A program made the position numbers and the translations under genes. Shown in pieces: positions 35,315-44,066 of a stretch of DNA of 64,000 bases. The first letter of the stretch is position 1; each line of letters starts with the position of its first letter. Where the stretch lies: NCBI RefSeq assembly GCF_017114985.1, contig NZ_JABXKP010000064.1, positions 62,001 to 126,000 of the forward strand. The letters are read 5' to 3'. The notes under the pieces are model-generated. The model was not told where the DNA came from. It did not search any database and saw only the letters and a list, made by a program, of their open reading frames with translations. Source of the stretch: Nostoc sp. JL33. GTDB lineage: Bacteria > Cyanobacteriota > Cyanobacteriia > Cyanobacteriales > Nostocaceae.

Positions 35315-36700
35315 TTGAATTTTCAGTTTTCCATTCCTTCACTACCTGAAACTCCCCAGTGTAGTCCTAATCAACTTATTCAGCTTGCAAGTAACTTACC
35401 AGATGCAACAATATCAATACCAAGTGTTGATAAAATATTGGAAGCTATTGAACAGGGTAAAGCTGATCAAGTAAGTAAGTTGGACTGGGTTTATTGCATC
35501 CATGCTAAAGCACAGTGGGATCAGCAAAATCTTGACCGATGCAGGAAAACATCAGCAGCTATTTGGAAGGTAGCAATTTCTAATTTATGGTTGCAACATC
35601 AGCTATTGTGGCGTTTAGCTCTTTATTATGGTGATCAGCAAAAACAGGTGTTAGCACAGTCTTTAGTTGAATCTTTTGATATTTTTGCTAATTCTGATTT
35701 AGTTAGTCACCTCCTACCAGTTCAAATTATTCGGGCGCTTTGGAGTGAACAAGCAGGTAGAGAATTAGCAAAAATTGCTTGTGAACAGCGTGTTAATCGA
35801 ACTGAATTACTAAACAATATCCGAGAATATTTACCTGTTTGGATTCCATTATTCAGCAAATTCACAGAAGACATAACTCCCTATTTTACTACAATTCGCT
35901 CTCCAAATCAGCAGCAAGTAAAATGGCTGTTAAGTTGTTTGGATGAAATGTTAGAAAGTCAGCAAACAAAGGCTGTTAATCATTTGCTAACTAATGTTTC
36001 TAATAATATAGCAAGCAATCATTCTTTACTGGTTGATTGGTTGAGACATAACTATAGAAATGGTGAAAAATGGTATAAACTTTCAGATCCAGCAAGGCAA
36101 CGACTTCGAGAGTGGATTGGAGGTATCAATTATGGTGATTTCCAAAAGTTAGTAAATCTAATATTGAACAAGCTCGATTTACCAGACTTCGAGTCAAATC
36201 GGCTATGTAGTCGCAGGGACTTTTGGGCTAATTACAGTAACCGCTTTGAACGGCTTCGCATCTTGTTACCCAAGACATCACAAATCGCCATAGGGTATCA
36301 AATCCAAGATGATGTTGATCTACTAGAGGATGATGGTAGTGATCCGACAGAGGTTTGTATATTCGATTTTGGTGAGTGGTTTGTAGTCGAATTCTTTCGT
36401 GGAGGCGGTGGTGAGACGCGCCTGTTTCCTAAAAATTCCACAAATGAGCAAATCCTTTTTGGTGAATCAACACTTTCAGTCAAACGTATTCGCTGTCTAG
36501 GTGGCGATAGACACGATCATGTTTATCTTTGGCAGGAATTTTCCCCTACTTGGCTTAAAAATCATGGAATTCTGCCTAATCCAAATACCCAGCCTTCCAG
36601 AAACCCTATAGCAGAGAAATTACGAAAGCGAGAACACAGCCTTGAGTCGTGGAAAAGAGAAATTGAACGTCTAGAACGCGAAGCTAAAGCCTATGCGTGA
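35315..36700 (+). CDS. zorC: EH-signature domain protein, ZorC-like
   Basis: A 461-residue intact soluble protein. The first 280 residues are mostly helical with no recognised domain. The C-terminal third looks like the EH-signature domain of ZorC: CSRRDFWANYSNRFERLR (about 298-315), FDFGEWFVVEF with E354, and GGDRHDHVYLWQ with H400/H402. A charged helical tail ends the protein. The TTG at 35315 is supported by AAGGAG 8 bases upstream. It follows the zorB-like frame by 13 bp. In type I Zorya, ZorC works with the ZorD helicase-nuclease at the DNA. No zorD follows; a DUF5615 gene on the other strand ends only 22 bp beyond. Confidence 0.7.
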   Translation: MNFQFSIPSLPETPQCSPNQLIQLASNLPDATISIPSVDKILEAIEQGKADQVSKLDWVYCIHAKAQWDQQNLDRCRKTSAAIWKVAISNLWLQHQLLWRLALYYGDQQKQVLAQSLVESFDIFANSDLVSHLLPVQIIRALWSEQAGRELAKIACEQRVNRTELLNNIREYLPVWIPLFSKFTEDITPYFTTIRSPNQQQVKWLLSCLDEMLESQQTKAVNHLLTNVSNNIASNHSLLVDWLRHNYRNGEKWYKLSDPARQRLREWIGGINYGDFQKLVNLILNKLDLPDFESNRLCSRRDFWANYSNRFERLRILLPKTSQIAIGYQIQDDVDLLEDDGSDPTEVCIFDFGEWFVVEFFRGGGGETRLFPKNSTNEQILFGESTLSVKRIRCLGGDRHDHVYLWQEFSPTWLKNHGILPNPNTQPSRNPIAEKLRKREHSLESWKREIERLEREAKAYA

Positions 36701-36721
36701 TGTTAGGAATTTTTCTAAAGA

Positions 36722-37075
36722 CTACTGATGCACAATAATCGTGTCTCGACTTATTTCAATATAGGAATGCTGCTTAAACAATTTAACTAGAGATTGGAAG
36801 TTAGCTATAAATAGAGATTCCAATTCTGAGTTATTTATATTGCCTGTCGTGATTAAAAGAAGTTTATAAGGTTGCTGAACTGTTAAAAAAGAGTTGACAA
36901 AATCCACATCTTTAGTAATTAAAATTCGATTCTGCTGAATTGATACGGCATTAATCTCATTATCTGGCGTGGCATTTTCCCCTGGTAAGTCTCTGGTGTG
37001 GATTGTGTCATAACCTGAAGTTTTGAGAAAACGGGCAAGACGAACTGGTAACTGAGCATCGACAAGAAATTTCAT
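36722..37075 (-). CDS. DUF5615 PIN-like protein (putative toxin)
   Basis: A 117-residue protein of the DUF5615 family, with the PIN-like RNase fold. The acidic residues expected for metal binding are in FLVDAQLP (Asp near the start), PDNEINAVS and ITKDVDFVNSF. Its ATG overlaps the stop of the DUF433 gene by 4 bp, the usual arrangement of DUF433/DUF5615 pairs, which behave as or resemble toxin-antitoxin modules. The gene is intact. It is convergent with the ZorC-like gene, 21 bp away. Confidence 0.82.
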   Translation of the reverse strand: MKFLVDAQLPVRLARFLKTSGYDTIHTRDLPGENATPDNEINAVSIQQNRILITKDVDFVNSFLTVQQPYKLLLITTGNINNSELESLFIANFQSLVKLFKQHSYIEISRDTIIVHQ

Positions 37076-37308
37076 GAGGCGATTCGATGAATGCTTTTGA
37101 CTTGGCTAAGTCGAGCGGCAAATAACAAGACAGCGAAAATATCTTCAGATTCTAAATCGTCATAATCTTTCAATATTTCTTCAGTACTCATACCAGAACT
37201 GAGCAGTTCCAAAATAAACTCAACTGGATAACGAAGTCCTCGAATACAGGGTTTACCGTGGCAGATATTTGGATTATGAGTGATGCGTTGTAGAAGTGTG
37301 TTATCCAT
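37072..37308 (-). CDS. DUF433 protein (putative antitoxin)
   Basis: A 78-residue DUF433 protein with the typical start RITHNPNICHGKPCIRGLRYPV and the helix-turn-helix-like segment LLSSGMSTEEILKDYDDL. DUF433 proteins pair with DUF5615 proteins and probably act as antitoxin and DNA-binding autoregulator. The gene precedes its partner with a 4-bp overlap. ATG at 37308. Confidence 0.82.
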   Translation of the reverse strand: MDNTLLQRITHNPNICHGKPCIRGLRYPVEFILELLSSGMSTEEILKDYDDLESEDIFAVLLFAARLSQVKSIHRIAS

Positions 37309-37411
37309 GCTTCAATAATTCAGAAAAGTTACGTTCACTTAATGATGTTATAGCGCTTGAAGGGCGATATAAAATCAATACTGCGTAGGTTTTGCCTAAA
37401 AATCACTTCGG

Positions 37412-37487
37412 TGTAGGTTGGGTTGAGGAACGAAACCCAACAAAGCCATGCAAATGTTGGGTTTCACGACCTTCAACCCAACCTACA
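37412..37487. repeat. Palindromic repeat of the GTAGGTTGGGTT type
   Basis: TGTAGGTTGGGTTGA at 37412 and TTCAACCCAACCTACA ending 37487 form long inverted arms; inner GAAACCCAACA and TGTTGGGTTTC extend the stem. Related sequence (GTAGGTTGGGT...AACCCAACA) occurs near 52045-52080. It is a dispersed cyanobacterial palindrome. The rest of the 37309-37789 spacer shows HIP1 sites and no gene. Confidence 0.7.
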
Positions 37488-37789
37488 AATTTTCTATGAG
37501 GTCTTAGCACTTGGAGGGCGATACAAAATATATTTTTGTTCTCAGATCCTAATTCTAGATGCGAAATGACAGCAGCCCATTGCGATCGCATTCACTAAAT
37601 GTTAAAACCTTGGGTGTATTGACTTATACGCACATTACCCCAGCTGTAGGGCGATCGCATACATTCAACCCTCTTTAAAATGCACCACAACCACGTTAAG
37701 CTGAATTAGAGTGGCAATTTATTGCGCTTTTTAATATGAAAATCTCTGTTCTTGTCAAATTTTAATTTTTTCTGCTTGAGAAACCCGGA

Positions 37790-38512
37790 ATGCTAGACCG
37801 AATTTTTGATTACCTCGATTTTCATTTCAGCGTTGAAGCCCCTATAGTTCTGCTGATCCTGGTGCTTTTAGAGGCGCTGTTATCTGCCGACAATGCGATC
37901 GCCCTGGCTGCGATCGCTAGGGGGCTGGAAGACAAAGAACTTGAGCGTAAAGCTTTGAACTTTGGTTTAGTCGTTGCTTATGTGCTGCGAATCACCCTGA
38001 TACTCACTGCCACTTGGGTGCAAAAATTCTGGCAATTTGAATTATTGGGCGCTGCTTATCTGCTGTGGTTGGTATTCCAACACTTTACCTCTCAACAAAG
38101 TGAAGACGAGCATCATCACGGGCCGCGTTTTAATTCATTGTTGCAAGCGATACCGGTGATAGCATTTACAGATTTGGCATTTTCTTTGGATAGTGTGACA
38201 ACTGCGATCGCAGTTTCTCAAGAAAAATGGCTGGTGCTGACGGGTGCAACAATTGGTATTATTACGCTGCGATTCATGGCGGGATTGTTTATCCGTTGGC
38301 TAGACGAATATGAAAACCTAGAGGATGCAGGCTATGTAACTGTGGCCTTAGTGGGTTTACGCTTGTTGTTGAAAGTGGTAAACGATAGTTTAGTTCCACC
38401 AGAATGGATCATGATTGCTGCGATCTTCCTAATTTTAGGCTGGGGATTTTCCAAGCGTGTTGGTATCCAATTGCCCCAAGTAGAACCAGAAAAGAGCGAA
38501 GTCTCTAAGTAA
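37790..38512 (+). CDS. TerC-family integral membrane protein
   Basis: A 240-residue protein with about seven membrane helices. The TerC hallmark SADNAIALAAIARGL is in the second helix and FTDLAFSLDSVTTAIAVS later supplies the second conserved acidic site. TerC relatives are linked to metal efflux (manganese, tellurium) and, in plants, thylakoid assembly; the substrate here is unknown. A short His-rich loop (EDEHHHGPR) lies between helices. The ATG at 37790 follows a weak purine stretch. Single-gene unit. Confidence 0.88.
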   Translation: MLDRIFDYLDFHFSVEAPIVLLILVLLEALLSADNAIALAAIARGLEDKELERKALNFGLVVAYVLRITLILTATWVQKFWQFELLGAAYLLWLVFQHFTSQQSEDEHHHGPRFNSLLQAIPVIAFTDLAFSLDSVTTAIAVSQEKWLVLTGATIGIITLRFMAGLFIRWLDEYENLEDAGYVTVALVGLRLLLKVVNDSLVPPEWIMIAAIFLILGWGFSKRVGIQLPQVEPEKSEVSK

Positions 38513-38514
38513 AA

Positions 38515-38610
38515 AGAGGGAGATGAGGGAGATGAGGGAGATGAGGGAGATGAGGAAGAATAATAATTGTTCACTTATTCCCCATTCCCCACTCCCTACT
38601 CCCCACTCCC
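38515..38610. repeat. Short tandem repeats between terC-like gene and ndk
   Basis: The 9-bp unit AGATGAGGG is repeated four times (38515-38560), followed at 38578-38610 by a pyrimidine-rich array of CCCCATTCC/CCCCACTCC/CCCTACT variants. Such short tandemly repeated sequences are characteristic of heterocyst-forming cyanobacteria. They lie between convergent genes. Confidence 0.75.
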
Positions 38611-38617
38611 TACAGTC

Positions 38618-39067
38618 TTACTCGTGCAACCAAGGCGTTAAGTGTGGTTGCCAATTGACTAATTCTTCATCCTTAAACCATAGGGCTATTTCCTTTTGCG
38701 CGGTTTCTGGAGCGTCAGAACCGTGGATTAAGTTGCGACCAATATTTATGCCAAAATCGCCGCGAATCGTTCCTGGCTCTGATGTTAAGGGGTTTGTCGC
38801 ACCAATAATCTTTCTGGCAGATGCAACCACGCCATCACCTGACCATACCATCGCCACCACTGGGCTAGAAGTGATAAATTCCACTAGACCAGCAAAAAAG
38901 GGACGTTCTCGGTGAACATCATAGTGTTGTTCAGCCAACTCCCGACTGACTTTCAAGAACTTTAAACCAACTAGGGTAAAACCTTTAGTTTCAAAGCGAC
39001 GGATAATTTCCCCCACTAGTCCCCTCTGTACTCCATCAGGCTTAATTGCTAAGAATGTACGTTCCAA
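38618..39067 (-). CDS. ndk: Nucleoside diphosphate kinase
   Basis: A 149-residue enzyme that phosphorylates nucleoside diphosphates with ATP. It has [51 protein letters not shown] and the active-site motif [16 protein letters not shown] with the phosphorylated His. The length equals the standard family size if it starts at the TTG at 39067, which has GGAG 6 bases upstream. A farther TTG would add four non-conserved residues. Start by TTG is notable but well supported. Confidence 0.95.
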   Translation of the reverse strand: MERTFLAIKPDGVQRGLVGEIIRRFETKGFTLVGLKFLKVSRELAEQHYDVHRERPFFAGLVEFITSSPVVAMVWSGDGVVASARKIIGATNPLTSEPGTIRGDFGINIGRNLIHGSDAPETAQKEIALWFKDEELVNWQPHLTPWLHE

Positions 39068-39331
39068 AGCTATCTCCAAAAACTTAATGAGTTTTTTATC
39101 TGGTCAATTGTCCAAGAGTCCTTTGTCCAAGAGTTTTGCACTCTTGAACGCCAGTTTGCTCAACAGGGGGAACCCCCGCACACAATTGGCTCCTAATGAC
39201 TAATGACTAATGACATATGACTCTTGACCAATCAGAGTTTATCTCAGAAATTATCTTTGGGTGCATATACGTTCCCAGATGAATACGCTAAATTGTTAAT
39301 TTGTGGGTGAAAAACAGAGGTTAGGAAGTAA

Positions 39332-41350
39332 ATGGGTGTTGAGTCAACTGCTACATCTGACGAGGTGGTACCAGTACCGTCCAATGGACAAAAATTAGAA
39401 GTGAAAAATCATAAGCAAAAAAAACTGTTACCACCTAGTCCTACCACAGGAGATTTACCTCGCTCCTGGAAAATTGAGGATAGCGAAGCGTTATACCGGA
39501 TTGAAGGTTGGGGACAACCTTATTTTTCCATTAGCGCTGCTGGACACGTTACTGTCGCACCCAAGGGCGATCGCGGGGGTTCTCTAGACTTGTTTGAATT
39601 GGTCAACGCCCTGAAACAGCGCAACTTGGGACTTCCCATGTTGATTCGCTTTTCCGATATTTTGGAAGACCGGATTGAGCGGCTGAACGCTTGTTTTAAT
39701 AAAGCGATCGCCCGCTATAATTACCCTGGCGTTTACCGTGGCGTGTTTCCCGTCAAATGCAATCAAGAGCGGCATTTGATTGAGGATTTAGTGAAATTTG
39801 GCAAGCCCCATCAATTTGGTTTAGAAGCCGGTTCCAAGCCAGAATTAATGATTGCTCTGGCTGTCCTGGATACACCAGGAGCATTGTTAGTTTGCAACGG
39901 CTACAAAGACCGAGAATACATCGAAACGGCAATGTTAGCCCAAAGACTAGGGCAAACACCAATCATCGTCTTAGAACAGATTGAAGAGGTTGATTTGGTG
40001 ATTGATGCCAATCGACAGTTAGGTATTAAGCCGATATTAGGTGTTCGCGCTAAACTCAGTACCCAAGGTATGGGACGTTGGGGAGCCTCCAGTGGCGATC
40101 GCGCTAAATTTGGTTTGACAATGCCTGAGATAATCGAGGCTGTTGACAAGTTACGGGAAGCTAATCTGCTCGATTCTTTGCAGTTGATGCACTTCCACAT
40201 CGGCTCACAAATCTCTGCCATCAATGTGATTAAAGATGCCATTCAAGAAGCCAGCCGCATTTATGTGGAATTGGCAATGCTGGGGGCGGATATGAAATAC
40301 CTTGATGTTGGTGGTGGCTTGGGCGTAGATTATGATGGCTCCCAAACCAACTTCTATGCCTCGAAAAATTACAACATGCAGAACTATGCCAACGATATCG
40401 TGGCAGAGTTAAAAGATACCTGTGCTGAACGGCAGATTCCCGTACCAACACTGATTAGTGAAAGTGGACGAGCGCTTGCTTCCCATCAGTCGCTACTGGT
40501 TTTTGATGTTCTCAGTACTAGCGATGTCCCCCTCGACGCACCAGAACCTCCGCAAGAGGGAGAATCCCCAATTATTAATTATCTTTGGGAAAGCTACCAA
40601 TCCATCAACCAAGAGAATTACCAAGAGTTGTATCACGACGCTGCACAATTCAAAGAAGAAGCCATCAGCCGCTTCAACTTAGGAATTTTACGCCTTAGAG
40701 AACGAGCCAAGGCCGAACGCCTCTACTGGGCTTGTTGTCAGAAAATTCTCAACATCACTAGACAGCAAGAATACGTACCCGATGAACTGGAAGACCTAGA
40801 GCAAATTATGGCTTCCATCTACTACGTGAATATGTCAGTGTTTCAATCAGCACCAGATTGCTGGGCGATCGATCAGTTATTCCCAATTATGCCCATCCAC
40901 CGCTTGGATGAAGAACCAACGCGGCGAGGAATTTTAGCAGACCTCACCTGCGACAGTGATGGTAAAATCGACCGCTTTATTGACCTGCGCGATGTCAAAT
41001 CGGTTTTAGAGTTGCACACCTACAAGCCCGGAGAACCCTATTATTTGGGGATGTTCTTGAATGGAGCTTACCAAGAAATCATGGGCAATTTGCATAACCT
41101 ATTTGGCGACACCAACGCCGTTCACATCCAATTAACGCCCAAAGGCTACCAAATTGAACATGTTGTCAAAGGAGACACCATGAGCGAAGTAGTGAGCTAC
41201 GTCCAGTATGACTCCGAAGATATGGTGGAAAACATTCGCCAGCGTTGCGAGAAAGCATTAGAAGAAAAGCGGATCACCCTAGCGGAATCTCAGCGACTGT
41301 TACAAACCTACGAGCAGAGTCTCAGAAGATATACGTACTTAAATAGTTAG
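39332..41350 (+). CDS. speA: Biosynthetic arginine decarboxylase
   Basis: A 672-residue PLP enzyme converting arginine to agmatine, the first step of polyamine synthesis. The PLP lysine is in GVFPVKCNQERHL; the barrel carries FHIGSQIS and LDVGGGLGVDYDGS; SESGRALASHQ and the late C-terminal motif PTRRGILADLTCDSDGKID are typical of SpeA. A non-conserved 45-residue hydrophilic N-terminus precedes the first conserved segment. The ATG at 39332 follows GGAAGTAA. Single-gene unit ending in tandem repeats. Confidence 0.96.
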   Translation: MGVESTATSDEVVPVPSNGQKLEVKNHKQKKLLPPSPTTGDLPRSWKIEDSEALYRIEGWGQPYFSISAAGHVTVAPKGDRGGSLDLFELVNALKQRNLGLPMLIRFSDILEDRIERLNACFNKAIARYNYPGVYRGVFPVKCNQERHLIEDLVKFGKPHQFGLEAGSKPELMIALAVLDTPGALLVCNGYKDREYIETAMLAQRLGQTPIIVLEQIEEVDLVIDANRQLGIKPILGVRAKLSTQGMGRWGASSGDRAKFGLTMPEIIEAVDKLREANLLDSLQLMHFHIGSQISAINVIKDAIQEASRIYVELAMLGADMKYLDVGGGLGVDYDGSQTNFYASKNYNMQNYANDIVAELKDTCAERQIPVPTLISESGRALASHQSLLVFDVLSTSDVPLDAPEPPQEGESPIINYLWESYQSINQENYQELYHDAAQFKEEAISRFNLGILRLRERAKAERLYWACCQKILNITRQQEYVPDELEDLEQIMASIYYVNMSVFQSAPDCWAIDQLFPIMPIHRLDEEPTRRGILADLTCDSDGKIDRFIDLRDVKSVLELHTYKPGEPYYLGMFLNGAYQEIMGNLHNLFGDTNAVHIQLTPKGYQIEHVVKGDTMSEVVSYVQYDSEDMVENIRQRCEKALEEKRITLAESQRLLQTYEQSLRRYTYLNS

Positions 41351-41351
41351 G

Positions 41352-41470
41352 ATTGGGCATTGGGCATTGGGCATTGGGCATTGGGCATTGGGGAAAGACC
41401 CTGAAAAAGTTCTCCCCTGCTCCCCATTCCCCATTCCCCATTCCCCATTCCCCATTCCCCATTCCCCATT
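41352..41470. repeat. Two arrays of short tandem repeats between convergent genes
   Basis: Left array (41352-41392): the 8-bp unit GGGCATTG repeated about five times. Right array (41422-41470): the 7-bp unit CCCCATT repeated seven times. The arrays are rough complements of each other and could pair into a long hairpin between the stops of speA and the sugar nucleotidyltransferase gene. This is the STRR type known in Nostocales; copy number is likely variable between strains. Confidence 0.8.
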
Positions 41471-41472
41471 CC

Positions 41473-42642
41473 CTAATTTGCGTTTGTCCCCAACAATTCC
41501 TCTATCGCTTGTCGCTCAAGAGGGGTATGTGATGGGACTGTCTGACGGGCATCGGTAATCAGCCAATCTAAAGCAGCCGCTTGTACATCGATCGCAGCAC
41601 CAGTTTTATCTACGCAATAACGTCCAAACACCAGCTTATCGACTAACCGGACTCCTGGCCCCAGACGCGACCATTCAAAAATCACGCTGTTATCTACTGT
41701 TGCACCACTACATATCCAACAATTGGGGCCAATCATCGCTGGGCCGACAATTTTAGCTCCGTCTTCGATTCTGGTCATGCCACCAATGTAAACTGGACCT
41801 GTGATATCTACTTTGTCCCAATTTACGGCGACATTTAAGCCAGTGTAAATGCCAGGCGCGACTTCATGACCAGGGATTTGCACATTTTTGATTTCACCCA
41901 GCAACACACCGCGAATCGCCCGCCAATAGTCTGGTACTTTACCAATATCTACCCATTCAAAGTCCATAGGGATGGCGTAGAAGGGAGCTTTGATTTCTAC
42001 CAATTTGGGAAACAATTGGCCACCAATGTCATACTCGACACCAGAGGGAATATAGTTAAAAACCTCTGGCTCAAAGATGTAAATACCTGTGTTGATGTTG
42101 GTGCTGAGGGCTTCTTCTGTTGAAGGTTTTTCTTGGAAAGCTTTGACACGACCATCTTCGTCAGTCACAACTACACCGTAGCTAGAAACTTCTTCTTTGG
42201 GGACAGGTTTGGTAATTATAGTAGCGATCGCCCCTTTGGCTTTATGCCATTTAACCGCCGCAGTTAAATCCAAGTCAATCAAAGCATCACCGCACAACAC
42301 CACAAAGGTATCATCAAAAAATGGTGAGAAGTCTTGAATGCGCCGCATCCCTCCAGCTGAACCGATCGCTTCCCCCTCAAGTTTACCCTCGTCATCAATT
42401 TTCCCTTCAAAGGAATAGGCAATCTCTACCCCAAACCGTTGACCGTCACGAAAATAGTTTTCTATTTCTTCGGCCAAATGACTAACGTTGACCATAATCT
42501 GGTCAAATCCATGTCGGCGTAACAGTTCCAGCAAGAACTCCATCACTGGCTTTTGCAGGATGGGAATCATCGGTTTGGGAATTGTATAGGTAATCGGACG
42601 CACGCGAGTACCTTTACCAGCCGCGAGAATCATCGCTTTCAT
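41473..42642 (-). CDS. Sugar-1-phosphate nucleotidyltransferase (NDP-sugar pyrophosphorylase)
   Basis: A 389-residue enzyme that activates a sugar-1-phosphate with a nucleoside triphosphate. The N-terminal Rossmann-type domain has ILAAGKGTRVRPITYTIPKPM (nucleotide-binding signature), VLCGDALIDLDL and MDFEWVDIGKVPDYW. The C-terminal 130 residues form a left-handed beta-helix of hexapeptide repeats (GPVYIGGMTRIEDGAKIVGPA). This layout matches mannose-1-phosphate guanylyl- and glucose-1-phosphate thymidylyl-transferase relatives; the sugar and base cannot be decided. Start ATG 42642. The stop lies at the edge of the tandem-repeat array. Confidence 0.88.
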   Translation of the reverse strand: MKAMILAAGKGTRVRPITYTIPKPMIPILQKPVMEFLLELLRRHGFDQIMVNVSHLAEEIENYFRDGQRFGVEIAYSFEGKIDDEGKLEGEAIGSAGGMRRIQDFSPFFDDTFVVLCGDALIDLDLTAAVKWHKAKGAIATIITKPVPKEEVSSYGVVVTDEDGRVKAFQEKPSTEEALSTNINTGIYIFEPEVFNYIPSGVEYDIGGQLFPKLVEIKAPFYAIPMDFEWVDIGKVPDYWRAIRGVLLGEIKNVQIPGHEVAPGIYTGLNVAVNWDKVDITGPVYIGGMTRIEDGAKIVGPAMIGPNCWICSGATVDNSVIFEWSRLGPGVRLVDKLVFGRYCVDKTGAAIDVQAAALDWLITDARQTVPSHTPLERQAIEELLGTNAN

Positions 42643-42874
42643 AAAAATTTATTCCTCAACCACAAGCCAGTTTACTTTTATCGAGTGATACTTAATCATC
42701 AGTTTTTATTTCTGCTCTAAGTTATCCTTCAAGACAGGGATAACAGTAATTTAGTGGTTATTGCAACCATAGGGGTACTTAGATGACAAGCGATCGCTTA
42801 TCTTTTCAATTTACTCGGATTTTGGGGCTGAAGCAAAAATCTCTAAATTATCTGTAGGGCTACTTTTGGCTTTC

Positions 42875-43705
42875 TTAGTTCATCGGGTGCTCAAAAGGTT
42901 TGCAGGTGTTAGCTGAATCTCTAAGTAAGCGAATTTTAATCTCGTGGTAAAACTCCTCTTGAAATAGCTCTACTTTCGATTGAGCCGAAAGTAGTAGTAG
43001 CGCCCAGAAAACGCTAACTAGGTTACTGTGTTTAGACTCATGTCCAGAGCCGTTTTGGTTGAGAAGCTTTGTCTGGGTCCACAACTCTACAAGTTGTTCT
43101 AAATTAAACCAATTTTCTTCTAAACTTAGCTCTGTTGCCGACAATTTCAACAGCTGCTCCAATTCCCTAGCGACTTCTGTCAGATTTTCCTGGTGAGCTA
43201 ACTCCAGCGCTTCCCGCATACTTTGGACGCTAGGCTGACGTCTGGGACGGATAGGTTTGCTGACTTTTTCTACTAGTTTCAGTTGGTTCGCCATGATCTG
43301 CAATTGCTTGATTAACTCTTGCAGAGTCACCCGGCGCTTTGGTGGCGGCATTGCGGCTGGACGACGACGCAATTGCCGTTCTAGTGGTAGACGATGACCC
43401 TGATGTGATATACCGTCTTCATCTGACAACAGAGCATCATCTTCTACACCATCCTCTCCATCTCCTACTGTTGACAATTGCATTAAGGTATTGGCTTTGA
43501 ATAATACCAGCATTGATGCTGACAAAAATGCCTGTCCAGATTGAGACAAGTCCGCTTCATAGCCTCGGGCTATTGCCTCCGGTGCCATCAGTTCTAAATA
43601 ACGGTCAATCACCTCAATCACTTGGACATCCCAAGGATCAATTTCCCCCTGCTGGGCTTGGTAAATCAAGAGTGTGATTGTTTCTAATAGCTCGGAAGCT
43701 TCCAT
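42875..43705 (-). CDS. scpA: Segregation and condensation protein A (ScpA)
   Basis: A 276-residue kleisin subunit that bridges SMC heads in chromosome condensation. The N-terminus LLETITLLIYQAQQGEIDPWDVQVIEVIDRYLEL and AFLSASMLVLFKANTLM match ScpA. A poorly conserved basic and acidic middle region (RRRPAAMPPPKRRVTLQEL) leads to the winged-helix C-terminus (LVSVFWALLLLSAQSKVELFQEEFYHEI). The ATG at 43705 is preferred to a TTG immediately before it. scpB is not adjacent. Confidence 0.88.
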   Translation of the reverse strand: MEASELLETITLLIYQAQQGEIDPWDVQVIEVIDRYLELMAPEAIARGYEADLSQSGQAFLSASMLVLFKANTLMQLSTVGDGEDGVEDDALLSDEDGISHQGHRLPLERQLRRRPAAMPPPKRRVTLQELIKQLQIMANQLKLVEKVSKPIRPRRQPSVQSMREALELAHQENLTEVARELEQLLKLSATELSLEENWFNLEQLVELWTQTKLLNQNGSGHESKHSNLVSVFWALLLLSAQSKVELFQEEFYHEIKIRLLRDSANTCKPFEHPMN

Positions 43706-44066
43706 CAACGGGTTCTTAATTAATTAATAAGAAATCAAAAGACCGTAAATTCAACACTAAACTCATTGACTATTGGCAAAGCGTGTACTTTATACGTTTG
43801 CTTGCGCTTGTTTTAATCAGGCTTTGCCTGCTCTGAAATTTGTAATCAATCACCATTGTCAATTGTGAGATCAGATTGTGCAACTTTTGATTCTTTGGCT
43901 TCGTTGCTATCCCGCTTGGGAATAAATTCCAAAGCTAATAGCTAAAGTCCGTTGAAACGGACTAAATTGAGTTAGTTGGAACAATCACTCGTTCCCATGC
44001 GGAGCATAGGAATGAGAGAACAATGGGAAATCGAGCTTTTTTCGACTTGTGTGTACACCGTAGGTC
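43706..44066. other. Intergenic region, no gene
   Basis: These 361 bases hold no supported gene. One imperfect palindrome near 43990-44015 (CGTTCCCATGCG...TAGGAATGAG) resembles a common dispersed repeat. The promoter of scpA should be in the left part; none was identified by eye. Confidence 0.4.

Noticed and set aside
36700..37308. DUF5615/DUF433 pair as the missing effector of the Zorya-like block
   Set aside because: It is on the opposite strand, convergent, and a self-contained pair of a common type also present elsewhere in the window.
41352..41470. Tandem arrays considered as CRISPR or origin iterons
   Set aside because: Units of 7-8 bp with no spacers and no DnaA-box pattern; they match short tandem repeats of Nostocales.
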